Below, piece after piece: positions 36,081-45,168 of a stretch of DNA of 64,000 nt. This DNA comes from Solirubrobacteraceae bacterium. GTDB lineage: Bacteria > Actinomycetota > Thermoleophilia > Solirubrobacterales > Solirubrobacteraceae. The notes beneath the pieces were generated by a model, which was not told the origin of the DNA, ran no database searches, and saw only the letters and a list, made by a program, of their open reading frames with translations. The DNA lies in the NCBI GenBank assembly GCA_016463765.1, contig JAEMQS010000003.1:62001-126000 (forward strand), in the 5' to 3' direction. Positions within the stretch are counted from its first letter, which is position 1. Every line of letters begins with the position of its first letter. A program made the position numbers and the translations under genes.

Positions 36081-37245
36081 GAACCGACTGGACGACACCG
36101 CCGTGGCGGAGCTGGATGCCCTGGATGCCGCGCTGCGCGGCGACGACGTCGCGCCTGAGCACGCCGACCTGGCGGCGCTCGTCACCGATGTGCGCGAGAC
36201 CGCGCCGCAGGCGACGCCCGCGTTCCTGGCCGAGCTGGATGCCCGGGTGCGGGAGGGCTTCCCGCCGCGGGACGAGGCGCCGGCCGCCGCGCCACGCCCG
36301 AAGCGTCCCCGCAGGCGCCTGCTCTTCGGCGGCGGCGCGATTGCGGTGTCCGCGGCCATCGCGGTCGCCGTGGTGGGGATCGTGGGCAACGGAGACGACC
36401 CGCGGACGGACTCCGGGTTCGAGCGCTTCTCCACGAGCGAATCCGCACCACCGGCCGCGCTCGAGTCCGCTCCGGCGCCCGACGCGGCGGCGGGTGCCGT
36501 GGCGCCGAGCCCGGTTCCGCCCGCCGACGAGGATGCGGCGGAGTCGCGCCAGCAGCGCAGCGTCGAGCGCAGCGCATCCCTCGACCTGACCGTCCCCGCC
36601 GACGAGGTCCAGTCGACCGCCGACGCCGTGGTGCGGACGACCGACCGCGTGGACGGCATCGTGCAGACCTCGTCGATCAACGTCGGCAAGGGCACGCCCG
36701 GCGAGGCGCGGTTCGAGCTGCGTGTCCCCAGCGCCAAGCTCGACGACGCGCTGGCGGCCTACTCGAAGCTCGGCAGTGTCGCGAACCGCACCCAGGACGC
36801 TCAGGACATCACTGGCACCGTCGTGAGCGCCGAGGACCGGCTGTCCGACGCGCGCGCCGAACGCCGGGGTCTCCTGCGGGCGCTCGGGCAGGCCGACACG
36901 CGGCGCGAGGTCGAGTCCCTGCGCGCGCGGCTGCGGATCGTCCGCCAGGACATCGCCCGGGCCGAGGCGCAGCTGCGCCAGGCTCGCACCCGCGCCGACC
37001 TCGCCACGGTGGCGGTCACCGTGCGCGGCGACGGCGGAAAGACCACCGGCTCCGCCGACGACGACAGCGGCTGGTCCGTCGGCGACGCAGCGGGCGACGC
37101 AGGACGCCTCCTCGAGGTCGTCGCCGGCGCCCTGATCGTCGGCGCAGCGGCGATTCTGCCCCTGCTCGCGCTGGCCCTCGGCGGAGCCGCGCTGGCCCGT
37201 GTCCTGGTCCGTCGCCGCCGCGAGCGAGGCCTCGACGCAGCCTGA
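36067..37245 (+). CDS. DUF4349-family membrane protein, candidate anti-sigma factor
   Basis: A 392-residue protein. The first 75 residues are cytoplasmic and contain DALDAALRGDDVAPEHADLA, reminiscent of a short zinc-less anti-sigma region. A membrane segment lies at about 84-106 (LLFGGGAIAVSAAIAVAVVG), then a Pro/Ala/Ser-rich linker, a DUF4349 extracellular region (about 165-330) with a coiled coil, and a second membrane segment at about 352-380. Co-translation with the ECF sigma factor suggests it senses an envelope signal and holds the sigma factor (inference). Confidence 0.75.
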   Translation: MSLRRNRLDDTAVAELDALDAALRGDDVAPEHADLAALVTDVRETAPQATPAFLAELDARVREGFPPRDEAPAAAPRPKRPRRRLLFGGGAIAVSAAIAVAVVGIVGNGDDPRTDSGFERFSTSESAPPAALESAPAPDAAAGAVAPSPVPPADEDAAESRQQRSVERSASLDLTVPADEVQSTADAVVRTTDRVDGIVQTSSINVGKGTPGEARFELRVPSAKLDDALAAYSKLGSVANRTQDAQDITGTVVSAEDRLSDARAERRGLLRALGQADTRREVESLRARLRIVRQDIARAEAQLRQARTRADLATVAVTVRGDGGKTTGSADDDSGWSVGDAAGDAGRLLEVVAGALIVGAAAILPLLALALGGAALARVLVRRRRERGLDAA

Positions 37246-37266
37246 ACAGCCCGGAACAAGGTGCAT

Positions 37267-37289
37267 GACCCCGCCGTGCGAGCGGGGTC
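37267..37289 (+). terminator. Hairpin terminator candidate
   Basis: GACCCCGC (37267-37274) pairs with GCGGGGTC (37282-37289) across a 7-base loop, between the DUF4349 gene and the Crp/Fnr gene. Confidence 0.55.
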
Positions 37290-37308
37290 GTGTGGTATTC
37301 CATGAGGC

Positions 37309-38013
37309 ATGTCCACCGCCGAGGACGCGGTGCGGCTACTGGCACGGGTGCCGGTCTTCGAGACCCTGGGGAGCGACGATCTCGCTCGGGTCGCGGCGGT
37401 CGCCGTCCCGCGCCGGTTCGCCGCCAACCAGATCATCTTCCGCGAGGGAGACGCCAGCGACACGTGTTACATCGTGCGCTCCGGCCACGCGCGCGCGGTC
37501 CGCGAGCACGCGGACGGCCGCACGATCACGCTCGCGCACTTCGGCCCCGGCGACTTCTTCGGCGAGCTGGCGATGTTCGACTCCGAGCGCCGCTCGGCGA
37601 CGCTGGAGTCCCTCGACGCGCTGGAGGCCGTCGCCATCACGGGCGACGACATGCGGCGCCTGCTGCGCGAGCACCCGGACATCTCGATGAAGCTCGTCAT
37701 GGCGCTCGGCCGCCGTCTGCGCGAGGCGAACGAGCGCCTGTCGCGCCAGTCCTTCCAGACGGTCCAGAGCCGCGTGGCGACCGTCCTGAGCCAGCTCGTC
37801 AGCCGCGCGCGCGACGAGGCGCCCAGCGTGAACGGCAACGAGGACGACATCCTGCTGGTCATCACCCAGTCGGACATCGCACAGCTCGCCGGGTCCTCGC
37901 GCGAGTCCGCCAGCCGGTTCCTCGCGGTGCTCGAACGCGCGGGCGTCATCACCCAGGGTCGCGGCAAGATCACGGTCCACGACCCGTCGGCGCTGCAGCG
38001 CTACGTCTACTGA
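37309..38013 (+). CDS. Crp/Fnr-family transcriptional regulator
   Basis: A 234-residue protein with an N-terminal cyclic-nucleotide-binding fold (about 12-125) and a C-terminal Crp-type winged HTH (about 150-225; the recognition region is around DIAQLAGSSRESASRFL). The cNMP pocket motif is kept: FFGELAMFDSERRSATLE with G85, E86 and the R94-R95-S96-A97-T98 run, so cAMP binding is possible. There are no Fnr-type cysteines. A TATTCC hexamer sits 7 bases before the ATG. The Nudix gene follows after 4 bases. Confidence 0.9.
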   Translation: MSTAEDAVRLLARVPVFETLGSDDLARVAAVAVPRRFAANQIIFREGDASDTCYIVRSGHARAVREHADGRTITLAHFGPGDFFGELAMFDSERRSATLESLDALEAVAITGDDMRRLLREHPDISMKLVMALGRRLREANERLSRQSFQTVQSRVATVLSQLVSRARDEAPSVNGNEDDILLVITQSDIAQLAGSSRESASRFLAVLERAGVITQGRGKITVHDPSALQRYVY

Positions 38014-38017
38014 GCCT

Positions 38018-38446
38018 GTGGCGCTGAGTGAGTTCAGCGCCGGGGGCGTCGTGATCAACGACCGCGGCGAGACGATCGTGATCGTCCCCACCCGTCGCGC
38101 CGCCGACGGATCGCAGGTGCTCGCGCTGCCGAAGGGCCACCCGGACGGCGACGAGTCCGCCGCCGACGCCGCGCTGCGCGAGGTCCGTGAGGAGACCGGC
38201 GTTGAAGCGGAGGTCGTCGACCGGCTCGGCGAGGTCAAGTACTGGTACCAGCGCGACGGCCAGCGGGTCGCGAAGGTCGTGGCGTTCTTCCTGCTGCGCT
38301 ATGTCTCGGGGTCGCTCGAGGACCACGATCACGAAGTCGAGGTGGCCCGCTGGATGCCCCTCGAGGACGCCGCGCGGGAGCTCAGCTACGCCGGCGAGCG
38401 AGACATGGCGGCGAGGGCGGCGTCGTGGAACGCCGCTGACCGATAA
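38018..38446 (+). CDS. Nudix hydrolase
   Basis: A 142-residue Nudix protein. The Nudix box runs from KGHPDGDESAADAALREVRE to ETGV (G-x5-E-x7-REV-x-EE-x-G), about residues 42-64. FSAGGVVINDRGETIVIV opens the fold. GTG start, 4 bases after the crp-like gene, so probably co-transcribed. It differs from the other Nudix gene at 29422 (low identity outside the box). The substrate is not predictable from the motif. Confidence 0.9.
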   Translation: MALSEFSAGGVVINDRGETIVIVPTRRAADGSQVLALPKGHPDGDESAADAALREVREETGVEAEVVDRLGEVKYWYQRDGQRVAKVVAFFLLRYVSGSLEDHDHEVEVARWMPLEDAARELSYAGERDMAARAASWNAADR

Positions 38447-38461
38447 TCTCCACGCGCTCCC

Positions 38462-38860
38462 ATGCAGGTCCTCAACTTCTACTCCACCATCTTCGCCGAC
38501 CAGCTGAAGCGTGGCCGTAAGACGGCCACGATCCGGCTCGGGGACAAGTCGCACAAGTACCGCAAGAACCAAGCGGTCATGGTGACGATCGGCTACCAGC
38601 ACTCGCCCCGCGAGAAGATCTTTGACGCGGTCATCGACCAGGTCGAGGTCAAGCGCGTGAAGGACCTGTCCCCGCGCGACGTCGAACACGACAACCCGGA
38701 GTTCCGGCGCGTCGAGGAGATGGTCCACTTCCTCGAGCAGATCTACGGCAAGCCCGTGTCGATGGACGACACGGTCACCGTCGTGCGCTTCAGCCAGATC
38801 ATCGAGAATCCGCCCGAGGTCACGGATCGTCTCCGTGGCATCGGGGGGGCGCAAAACTAG
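38462..38860 (+). CDS. ASCH-domain protein
   Basis: A 132-residue protein with an ASCH (PUA-like) domain: MQVLNFYSTIFADQLKRGRK, then TATIRLGDKSHKYRKNQAVM. ASCH domains bind RNA or modified nucleotides, and some are RNases or amidohydrolases acting on N4-acetylcytidine. GKPVSMDDTVTVVRFSQI closes the fold. A TAATCT hexamer lies 12 bases before the ATG, so it may have its own promoter besides read-through from the Nudix gene. It is convergent with the dioxygenase gene across two hairpins. Confidence 0.85.
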   Translation: MQVLNFYSTIFADQLKRGRKTATIRLGDKSHKYRKNQAVMVTIGYQHSPREKIFDAVIDQVEVKRVKDLSPRDVEHDNPEFRRVEEMVHFLEQIYGKPVSMDDTVTVVRFSQIIENPPEVTDRLRGIGGAQN

Positions 38861-38922
38861 CCGCATCCTGCGGCCTGCGGCCTTGGATGCGGCCGGAGGA
38901 ACTCGCTGCGCTCCTTCCTCCG
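38861..38922. terminator. Two tandem hairpins between convergent genes
   Basis: Hairpin 1: CCGCATCC (38861-38868) with GGATGCGG (38885-38892), enclosing a GGCC-TGC-GGCC inner stem. Hairpin 2: CGGAGGA (38894-38900) with TCCTCCG (38916-38922). They fill the gap between the ASCH stop and the dioxygenase stop and are suited to bidirectional termination. Confidence 0.65.
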
Positions 38923-38924
38923 CC

Positions 38925-39653
38925 TCAGGCGTCGATCGCCACCGTCACCCGGCCCGTGAACCCGCTCGCCAGCGCGCTCCCGCGCCGCGACAGCGCGACC
39001 ACCGAGCCTGAGCCTTTGTCCGCGTAGATGCTGTCGGCCGAGTTGCGCGTCCGCGTCCCGGACTTCCTGTAGCCCGACAGCTGCATGACCTTGTCCGAGG
39101 TCGCGTCTCGGAAGAACAGCTGGCCGGTGTGCGCGACCGACCCGCCCGAGTACGTCGCGCTGCTGACCTGCCCGCCCACGTGGCACTTCAGGTGGATGTG
39201 GATCGCGCGACCCGGGTACCAGCCGGGGTAGATGGTCCGGAACGCGGCCACCCCGTCCTCGCCGGAGACCTGTAGGCCACGCAGGTAGGTCTTCCCCGCG
39301 GTCCCCTCCGCCGAGAACCCCGAGTACGTCCCGCCCGCGTCGGCGTGCCAGATCTCCACTGCCACGTCATCCATCGCCTTGCAGGTCGAGCTGTCGATGA
39401 CCTTCACGCGCAGGTCCAGCCGGATGCCGGACTTGCCCTCCGTGATGTTCTTTCTGACCTTCAGGAGGTCGAGGTAGTAGGGCCCCTCGGTCAGCTCGGG
39501 CGTGAGCGTGCACGCCGTCGCCGGGAACGCCTCCTCGGCCGGGACCACCGTGCCGGCGGCGAGGCCGAGGCCCGGGAGTGCAAGACCGCCCGCGCCGAGG
39601 CGACGCAGGGCCGTGCGGCGTGTGATCCCGCCAGGCTGGTCGGGTGAGGACAT
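38925..39653 (-). CDS. Tat-exported intradiol ring-cleavage dioxygenase
   Basis: A 242-residue protein of the protocatechuate/catechol intradiol dioxygenase family. It has a Tat signal (ITRRTALRRLGAGGLALPGL) cleaved around residue 40. The iron ligands are recognisable: Tyr in TEGPYYLDL, then YPGWYPGRAIHIH with Tyr and two His. Exported members are typical of actinobacteria and probably act on lignin- or humic-derived catechols or serve other roles (inference). The start at 39653 rather than 39659 is set by AAGGAG, 8 bases upstream of the former. Confidence 0.88.
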   Translation of the reverse strand: MSSPDQPGGITRRTALRRLGAGGLALPGLGLAAGTVVPAEEAFPATACTLTPELTEGPYYLDLLKVRKNITEGKSGIRLDLRVKVIDSSTCKAMDDVAVEIWHADAGGTYSGFSAEGTAGKTYLRGLQVSGEDGVAAFRTIYPGWYPGRAIHIHLKCHVGGQVSSATYSGGSVAHTGQLFFRDATSDKVMQLSGYRKSGTRTRNSADSIYADKGSGSVVALSRRGSALASGFTGRVTVAIDA

Positions 39654-39716
39654 CGTCATCGCTCCTTCGTCGTGGTCGGGGCACCATCGACGCTGCGGAT
39701 GGGCGCCGTGCGAGGA

Positions 39717-39759
39717 GTTCCTGAGAGCCTGCTTGGAGCGCGATCGCCTCTCAGGGAAC
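39717..39759. repeat. Inverted repeat in divergent intergenic region
   Basis: GTTCCTGAGAG (39717-39727) and CTCTCAGGGAAC (39748-39759) are near-perfect inverted copies with one extra G, in the 184-base gap between the dioxygenase and the lipoprotein genes. It could be an operator serving both. The palindrome GGGGCGCCCC lies further on at 39776-39785. Confidence 0.5.
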
Positions 39760-39837
39760 GCTCGGCGGCACCCGAGGGGCGCCCCACGACCATCGTGCAC
39801 CTTCCCTGCTGTTCCCACCCCCAGCAGGAGGTCCCAC

Positions 39838-40215
39838 ATGCAGATCCGCCACCGTGCCCTGGCCGCCCTCGCCGCGACCGGCGTGCTCGCCGCCGGCGCA
39901 GTCGGCTGCGGCAGCGACGACAACCGGACCGATGCCGGCGCCGCCACCCCGGCCGCGGCGGCGACCCAGGGCGCTCCAGCCCAGGGCGCCGCGCCCGATG
40001 TGAGCACGCTCGCGAGCGCGCTCGGGGTCACCGAGGAGAAGCTCCAGCGCGCCATGGAGTCGACGCGCCCGTCCGACCCGTCGTCCGGTCCGCCGGCCCA
40101 AGGCGACATGGCGGCGGACCTCGCCGAGGCCCTCGGGATCGACGCCGAGAAGGTGCAGGACGCCCTGAGCGCGACCATGCCGGCGCCGCCCGCCGCCGAC
40201 GCCACTGCCTCCTGA
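39838..40215 (+). CDS. Small lipoprotein, hypothetical
   Basis: A 125-residue protein with a lipoprotein signal (LAALAATGVLAAGAVGC, lipobox Cys at about 24). The mature protein is Ala/Pro/Gln-rich with two similar short helical units, VSTLASALGVTEEKLQRAME and MAADLAEALGIDAEKVQDAL, which look like a duplicated module. A GCAGGAGG ribosome site precedes the ATG. No enzymatic motif is visible. It faces away from the dioxygenase gene. Confidence 0.7.
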   Translation: MQIRHRALAALAATGVLAAGAVGCGSDDNRTDAGAATPAAAATQGAPAQGAAPDVSTLASALGVTEEKLQRAMESTRPSDPSSGPPAQGDMAADLAEALGIDAEKVQDALSATMPAPPAADATAS

Positions 40216-40228
40216 CTTCTGTGCCCGC

Positions 40229-40251
40229 CCGCCCGGCGATTTGTCGGGCGG
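40229..40251 (+). terminator. Hairpin terminator candidate
   Basis: CCGCCCG (40229-40235) pairs with CGGGCGG (40245-40251) over a 9-base AT-richer loop, 13 bases after the lipoprotein stop codon. Confidence 0.6.
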
Positions 40252-40281
40252 CGCGTCAACGTCCTTCAGAATGGGTGGTCG

Positions 40282-40881
40282 ATGGCCGACTTCCCGGACA
40301 TGCACGGATCCCCCGAGCCCGAGCCTGAACTCGTCGAACTCGAGGTCGATGGCCTCGGGACGCTCCGGGGCAGGGTCGACGGCATCGAAGGCGGCTTTGC
40401 CTCGATCGTCCTCGACGGTGAGCTCTCCGGGTGGTCGCTGCACGGACACGACGCGCGCCTCGTGCATTTGGCGAGCGGACTAAAACTCGAGGGCACGCTT
40501 CGTGCGGCAGGCGACCAGCGTAAGGTCGAACTCGTGGTGCATGAACCCCACCGGCGTTCCTGGACCCGGGCCGACGCCCGCCTGGCGACGCTGCTCGTCC
40601 CGGACGAGCTCGGGATGCTGTGGCGCGCCGAGACGCGCAACGTCGCGGCCGGCGGGATGCTCATCGCCGGCGCGTCCGATCTCGAGGAGAACCAGTCGCT
40701 GCACATCTACGTGCATCTCGAGGACGGCGACGTCGACGCCCGCGGCCGGGTCGTGCGGGTCGAGGAGCCCGACGTCCATGCGGTCGCCTTCGAGGCGATC
40801 TCGGGCCCGGACCGCCTGCGGATCCACCGCGAGGTCCTCCGCGCGCGCATCGCCGAGCTGAAGGACGACGAAGCCGCGTAG
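40282..40881 (+). CDS. PilZ-domain protein
   Basis: A 199-residue protein. Residues about 20-85 form a YcgR-N-like beta domain (LRGRVDGIEGGFASIVLDGE). The PilZ domain follows at about 90-185 with RRSWTRADARL giving the RxxxR-type motif and TRNVAAGGMLI where the usual (D/N)xSxxG has Ala instead of Ser. c-di-GMP binding is therefore likely but not certain. The window also encodes a GGDEF protein (57.3 kb) that could make the ligand. It lies immediately upstream of groESL, separated by a hairpin. Confidence 0.8.
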   Translation: MADFPDMHGSPEPEPELVELEVDGLGTLRGRVDGIEGGFASIVLDGELSGWSLHGHDARLVHLASGLKLEGTLRAAGDQRKVELVVHEPHRRSWTRADARLATLLVPDELGMLWRAETRNVAAGGMLIAGASDLEENQSLHIYVHLEDGDVDARGRVVRVEEPDVHAVAFEAISGPDRLRIHREVLRARIAELKDDEAA

Positions 40882-40883
40882 CT

Positions 40884-40908
40884 GATCTCAGTCTCAGTGA
40901 CTGAGATC
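40884..40908 (+). terminator. Hairpin between the PilZ gene and groES
   Basis: GATCTCAGT (40884-40892) pairs with ACTGAGATC (40900-40908) across a 7-base loop, 3 bases after the PilZ stop. An alternative smaller hairpin TCTCAGT-G-ACTGAGA is nested in it. It isolates the groESL promoter from upstream transcription. Confidence 0.65.
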
Positions 40909-40916
40909 CCTCCAAA

Positions 40917-40943
40917 TTGGCACTCTTTTCGTCCGAGTGCCAG
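40917..40943 (+). promoter_or_regulatory. CIRCE element 1 (HrcA operator)
   Basis: TTGGCACTC-N9-GAGTGCCAG matches the CIRCE consensus TTAGCACTC-N9-GAGTGCTAA with 9-base arms and the exact 9-base spacer. HrcA would repress here under non-stress conditions. Confidence 0.92.
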
Positions 40944-40952
40944 CGAAACGGG

Positions 40953-40980
40953 TTGACGGCCTCCGCGCGTCCGCTATCGT
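40953..40980 (+). promoter_or_regulatory. groESL sigma-70-type promoter
   Basis: -35 TTGACG (40953-40958) and -10 TATCGT (40975-40980) are separated by 16 bases and lie between the two CIRCE elements. Confidence 0.75.
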
Positions 40981-40994
40981 GGCGCAGCAACGGA

Positions 40995-41021
40995 CTGGCA
41001 CTCTCCCTATGCGAGTGCCAG
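40995..41021 (+). promoter_or_regulatory. CIRCE element 2 (HrcA operator)
   Basis: CTGGCACTC-N9-GAGTGCCAG: perfect 9-base inverted arms with a 9-base spacer, downstream of the -10, so it lies in the 5' untranslated region. Confidence 0.92.
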
Positions 41022-41058
41022 CCTGGGTCCCACAACACCCCCTTTCGGAGGTACCTGC

Positions 41059-41358
41059 ATGGCCACGAAGCTCAAGCCGATCGGCGATCGCCTGATCGTG
41101 CGCGCCATTGATGAGGAAGAGAAGACGGCCTCCGGCCTCGTTCTTCCTGACACCGCCAAGGAGAAGCCCCAGAAGGGCGAGGTCATCGCCGTCGGCGACG
41201 GCCGCTTCGACGAGGACGGCGACAAGCGCATCCCGCTCGACGTCAGCAAGGGCGACACCGTCCTCTACAGCAAGTACGGCGGCACCGAGATCAAGGTCGA
41301 CGGCGAGGACCTCCTGGTCCTGCGCGAGTCGGACGTCCTGGCGAAGATCGAGTCCTAG
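41059..41358 (+). CDS. groES: Co-chaperonin GroES
   Basis: A 99-residue GroES with [20 protein letters not shown], the mobile loop ([20 protein letters not shown]) and the [14 protein letters not shown] end. It forms the heptameric lid of GroEL. A GGAGGT ribosome site lies upstream. It is transcribed with groEL (15 bases between), and both CIRCE elements precede it, so heat-shock control through HrcA is expected. Confidence 0.97.
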   Translation: MATKLKPIGDRLIVRAIDEEEKTASGLVLPDTAKEKPQKGEVIAVGDGRFDEDGDKRIPLDVSKGDTVLYSKYGGTEIKVDGEDLLVLRESDVLAKIES

Positions 41359-43005
<1,647 letters not shown>

Positions 43006-43034
43006 ACAGACGCCTCGAGCGTTTGTGCAGGACC

Positions 43035-43059
43035 AGCGGCCCGCCCTCGGCGGGCCGCT
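43035..43059 (+). terminator. groESL terminator
   Basis: AGCGGCCCGCC (43035-43045) pairs with GGCGGGCCGCT (43049-43059) with a 3-base loop, 29 bases after the groEL stop, followed by GTCGTT. A second inverted repeat, GTGACGC with GCGTCAC, lies at 43075-43113. Confidence 0.85.
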
Positions 43060-43137
43060 GTCGTTCCCGGGGGTGTGACGCAGACGCGCAGAACCTCGCG
43101 CGCCTGGCGTCACACGTCCAGGTGACAAGATGGCGCT

Positions 43138-43398
43138 ATGCCGGAGCAGGAGAACTACGAGCTGTACCTCCGCATCGCGGATGACGACGACGCTGGGTGC
43201 CTGTACCTCATCGAGCACTGGTTCGTCGATCCTCCCGACGCGTCCACCGTCGCGATGCTGTTCGCCGACGCGAAGCGGATGTTCGAGACGCTCTACCCCG
43301 ATGTCGAGGCTGAGGACTTCGCTGTCGAGGTGCGCCGGCTGCGTCCGGTGGATGTCCGCGGACCCGCGTTCCCCGACCGGCTGAGCGACCGGGCCTAG
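43138..43398 (+). CDS. Hypothetical small acidic protein
   Basis: An 86-residue protein, MPEQENYELYLRIADDDDAG onward, acidic with a hydrophobic core (CLYLIEHWFVDPPDASTVAM). There is no signal peptide or membrane segment. A CAAGAT hexamer lies 6 bases before the ATG. No family is recognised. Its stop codon overlaps the end of the convergent DUF6578-like gene by 4 bases. Confidence 0.55.
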   Translation: MPEQENYELYLRIADDDDAGCLYLIEHWFVDPPDASTVAMLFADAKRMFETLYPDVEAEDFAVEVRRLRPVDVRGPAFPDRLSDRA

Positions 43399-43868
43399 CC
43401 GACCATCAGGTCGGCGATCACGCCGGTGACGGCGGGGTCGTGCCCCATCGCATCGGAGTGCGAGATGTCCGCCAGCGCGATGGGATCACCGGACGGTGCG
43501 TGCGCGCCGTGGCGGTCGCTCCACACGAACCGCTGGCGCACGGTGCGGATGCGGCGAACGACCCCCTCGGTCGCCGTCTTCGCCGCGGGTTGGTCGTGAC
43601 GTTCCTCGGCGAGCACGCCGCGGCGCGTACCCACCGGCCCGTCCCACCAGGCACGGACCCCGCCGAGGTGCAGTTCGACCTCCTCGCGACCTGCCCCGCT
43701 GGCGTGGACACGCACGACCGTCGCACCGTCGAGGGTGACCTCCACGGCTTCGAACCCAGGCATGTCGGGACGCAGCGTGAGAGACCACGCCACCTCGTCG
43801 CCGACACCGAACGGCGTGCCGCAGCACTCCAACTGCCAGCGCTGGACATACACCGGCCAGGTCCGCAC
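43395..43868 (-). CDS. DUF6578-like protein
   Basis: A 157-residue protein. The N-terminus VYVQRWQLECCGTPFGVGDE (then VAWSL) matches the ECCGxPFxVGdxVxW pattern that I associate with the actinobacterial DUF6578 family; the function is unknown. GTG start at 43868, 14 bases after the SDR stop, so probably co-transcribed with it. It ends against the small acidic protein gene with a 4-base overlap. Confidence 0.6.
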   Translation of the reverse strand: MRTWPVYVQRWQLECCGTPFGVGDEVAWSLTLRPDMPGFEAVEVTLDGATVVRVHASGAGREEVELHLGGVRAWWDGPVGTRRGVLAEERHDQPAAKTATEGVVRRIRTVRQRFVWSDRHGAHAPSGDPIALADISHSDAMGHDPAVTGVIADLMVG

Positions 43869-43882
43869 CTGCGCATCATGCC

Positions 43883-44593
43883 CTAGCCCCAGCTGCCCTC
43901 ACCCGCCGGCCGGAACGACGTCGTCAGGATCCGCACCGACCGCGGCCGCGTCAGCGCGAACAGCACGACCTCGGCCACCTCGTCGGGCGTCATCATCCCG
44001 TCGAGCTCCGGCATGCCCGGCTCCCGCCCGTCGCCCATCGCGAAGTCCGTCGCCACCCCGCCGGGGCAGATGTTCGTGCACCGCACGCCCTGGTCTCGAA
44101 GCTCGTGGTCGAGGGAGCGGATGAAGCCGACCTGGCCGAACTTCGACGCGTTGTAGACGGATTCCCCCGGGAACGCCCGCAGGCCCGCGACCGACGCGAC
44201 CGCCAGCAGGTCCCCGCCGCCGTCGGCGACCAGGTGCGGGATCGTCGCGCGGGCGGTGTGCAGCGTCCCCATGAGGTTGACGTCGATCATCGCCTCGACC
44301 TTGTCCCACGCGAGATCGACAAAGTCCCCATAGGCGCCGACCCCCGCGTTCGCGACCACGATGTCCAACCCGCCGAAGCGTCCGACCGTCGCCTCCACGG
44401 CGGCGCTCACGCTCTCCCGGTCCGTGACGTCGCAGACCACCCCGAGCGCACCGTCCAGGCCGAGGTCGTCGCCCGATCGTGACGCCAGCGCCACCCGGGC
44501 GCCGGCTGCGTGGAGCTGACGGGCGACCGCGGCGCCGATGCCGCGGCTCGCGCCGGTGACGAAGGCGGTGCGGTCCTGCAGTGAGGAGGCCAT
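43883..44593 (-). CDS. Short-chain dehydrogenase/reductase
   Basis: A 236-residue classical SDR. The cofactor motif is TGASRGIGAAV near residue 13, NAGVG follows at about 82, the catalytic Ser is in AVASVAGLRA and the YNASK motif holds the catalytic Tyr-Lys. The substrate is not predictable. It is the first gene of an apparent two-gene unit with the DUF6578-like gene and is divergent from ohr with a gap of about 86 bases. Confidence 0.88.
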   Translation of the reverse strand: MASSLQDRTAFVTGASRGIGAAVARQLHAAGARVALASRSGDDLGLDGALGVVCDVTDRESVSAAVEATVGRFGGLDIVVANAGVGAYGDFVDLAWDKVEAMIDVNLMGTLHTARATIPHLVADGGGDLLAVASVAGLRAFPGESVYNASKFGQVGFIRSLDHELRDQGVRCTNICPGGVATDFAMGDGREPGMPELDGMMTPDEVAEVVLFALTRPRSVRILTTSFRPAGEGSWG

Positions 44594-44679
44594 GCAGGCA
44601 GTGTCGCGCGCGCCACGCCCGCCGGTCGCGGTTCGGCCAGGGCTAGGCTCGGTCCCGTCCCCCGCGAATGGAGCCGCAC

Positions 44680-45117
44680 ATGAGCAAGGTCCTCTACACC
44701 GCAGAAGCCCACGTCACCGGCGGCCGGGCCGAAGGGCACGGCAAGACCAGTGACGGCGCGCTGGAGGTCGACCTCCGGCTGCCCACGGAGATGGGTGGAC
44801 AGGGCGGCGGCACGAACCCCGAGCAGCTCTTCGCCGTCGGCTACGCGTCGTGCTTCGAGGGCGCGATCGGCGTGGTCGCGCGGCGCAAGCGCGTCGAGGC
44901 CGGCGACGTCGCGATCGACAGCAAGGTGAACCTGCACCCCACCGGCGACGGCGGCTTCAAGCTCAGCGTCGAGCTGCACGTCCAGCTCCCGCAGGCCAGC
45001 ACCGAGGACGCGAAGGAGATCGTCGCGGGCGCCCACCAGGTGTGCCCCTACTCCAACGCGACGCGCGGGAACATCGACGTCGTGCTGACGGCCAACGGCG
45101 AGGCCGTCGAGGCGTAG
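44680..45117 (+). CDS. ohr: Organic hydroperoxide resistance protein (Ohr/OsmC family)
   Basis: A 145-residue peroxidase. The two redox cysteines are present in YASCFEGAIG and in HQVCPYSNATRGN, and GGTNPEQLFAVGYASC is the family hallmark. It reduces organic hydroperoxides using a dithiol donor such as lipoylated proteins. The ATG at 44680 has a GGAG ribosome site 7 bases upstream; the in-frame ATG at 44668 does not. A TAGGCT hexamer at 44644-44649 may be the -10. No OhrR repressor is adjacent. Confidence 0.9.
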   Translation: MSKVLYTAEAHVTGGRAEGHGKTSDGALEVDLRLPTEMGGQGGGTNPEQLFAVGYASCFEGAIGVVARRKRVEAGDVAIDSKVNLHPTGDGGFKLSVELHVQLPQASTEDAKEIVAGAHQVCPYSNATRGNIDVVLTANGEAVEA

Positions 45118-45131
45118 CCCGTGGGACGCGC

Positions 45132-45156
45132 GGCCCGGGCCCCAGCGACCCGGGCC
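45132..45156. terminator. Bidirectional hairpin
   Basis: GGCCCGGG (45132-45139) pairs with CCCGGGCC (45149-45156) over a 9-base loop, in the 51-base gap between the stops of ohr and the convergent secreted-protein gene. Confidence 0.65.
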
Positions 45157-45168
45157 TGCCTCCTCCCG

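Noticed and set aside
39660-39837. A riboswitch in the dioxygenase/lipoprotein gap
   Set aside because: Only simple inverted repeats are seen; no known riboswitch core is recognised and the arms are more consistent with operators.
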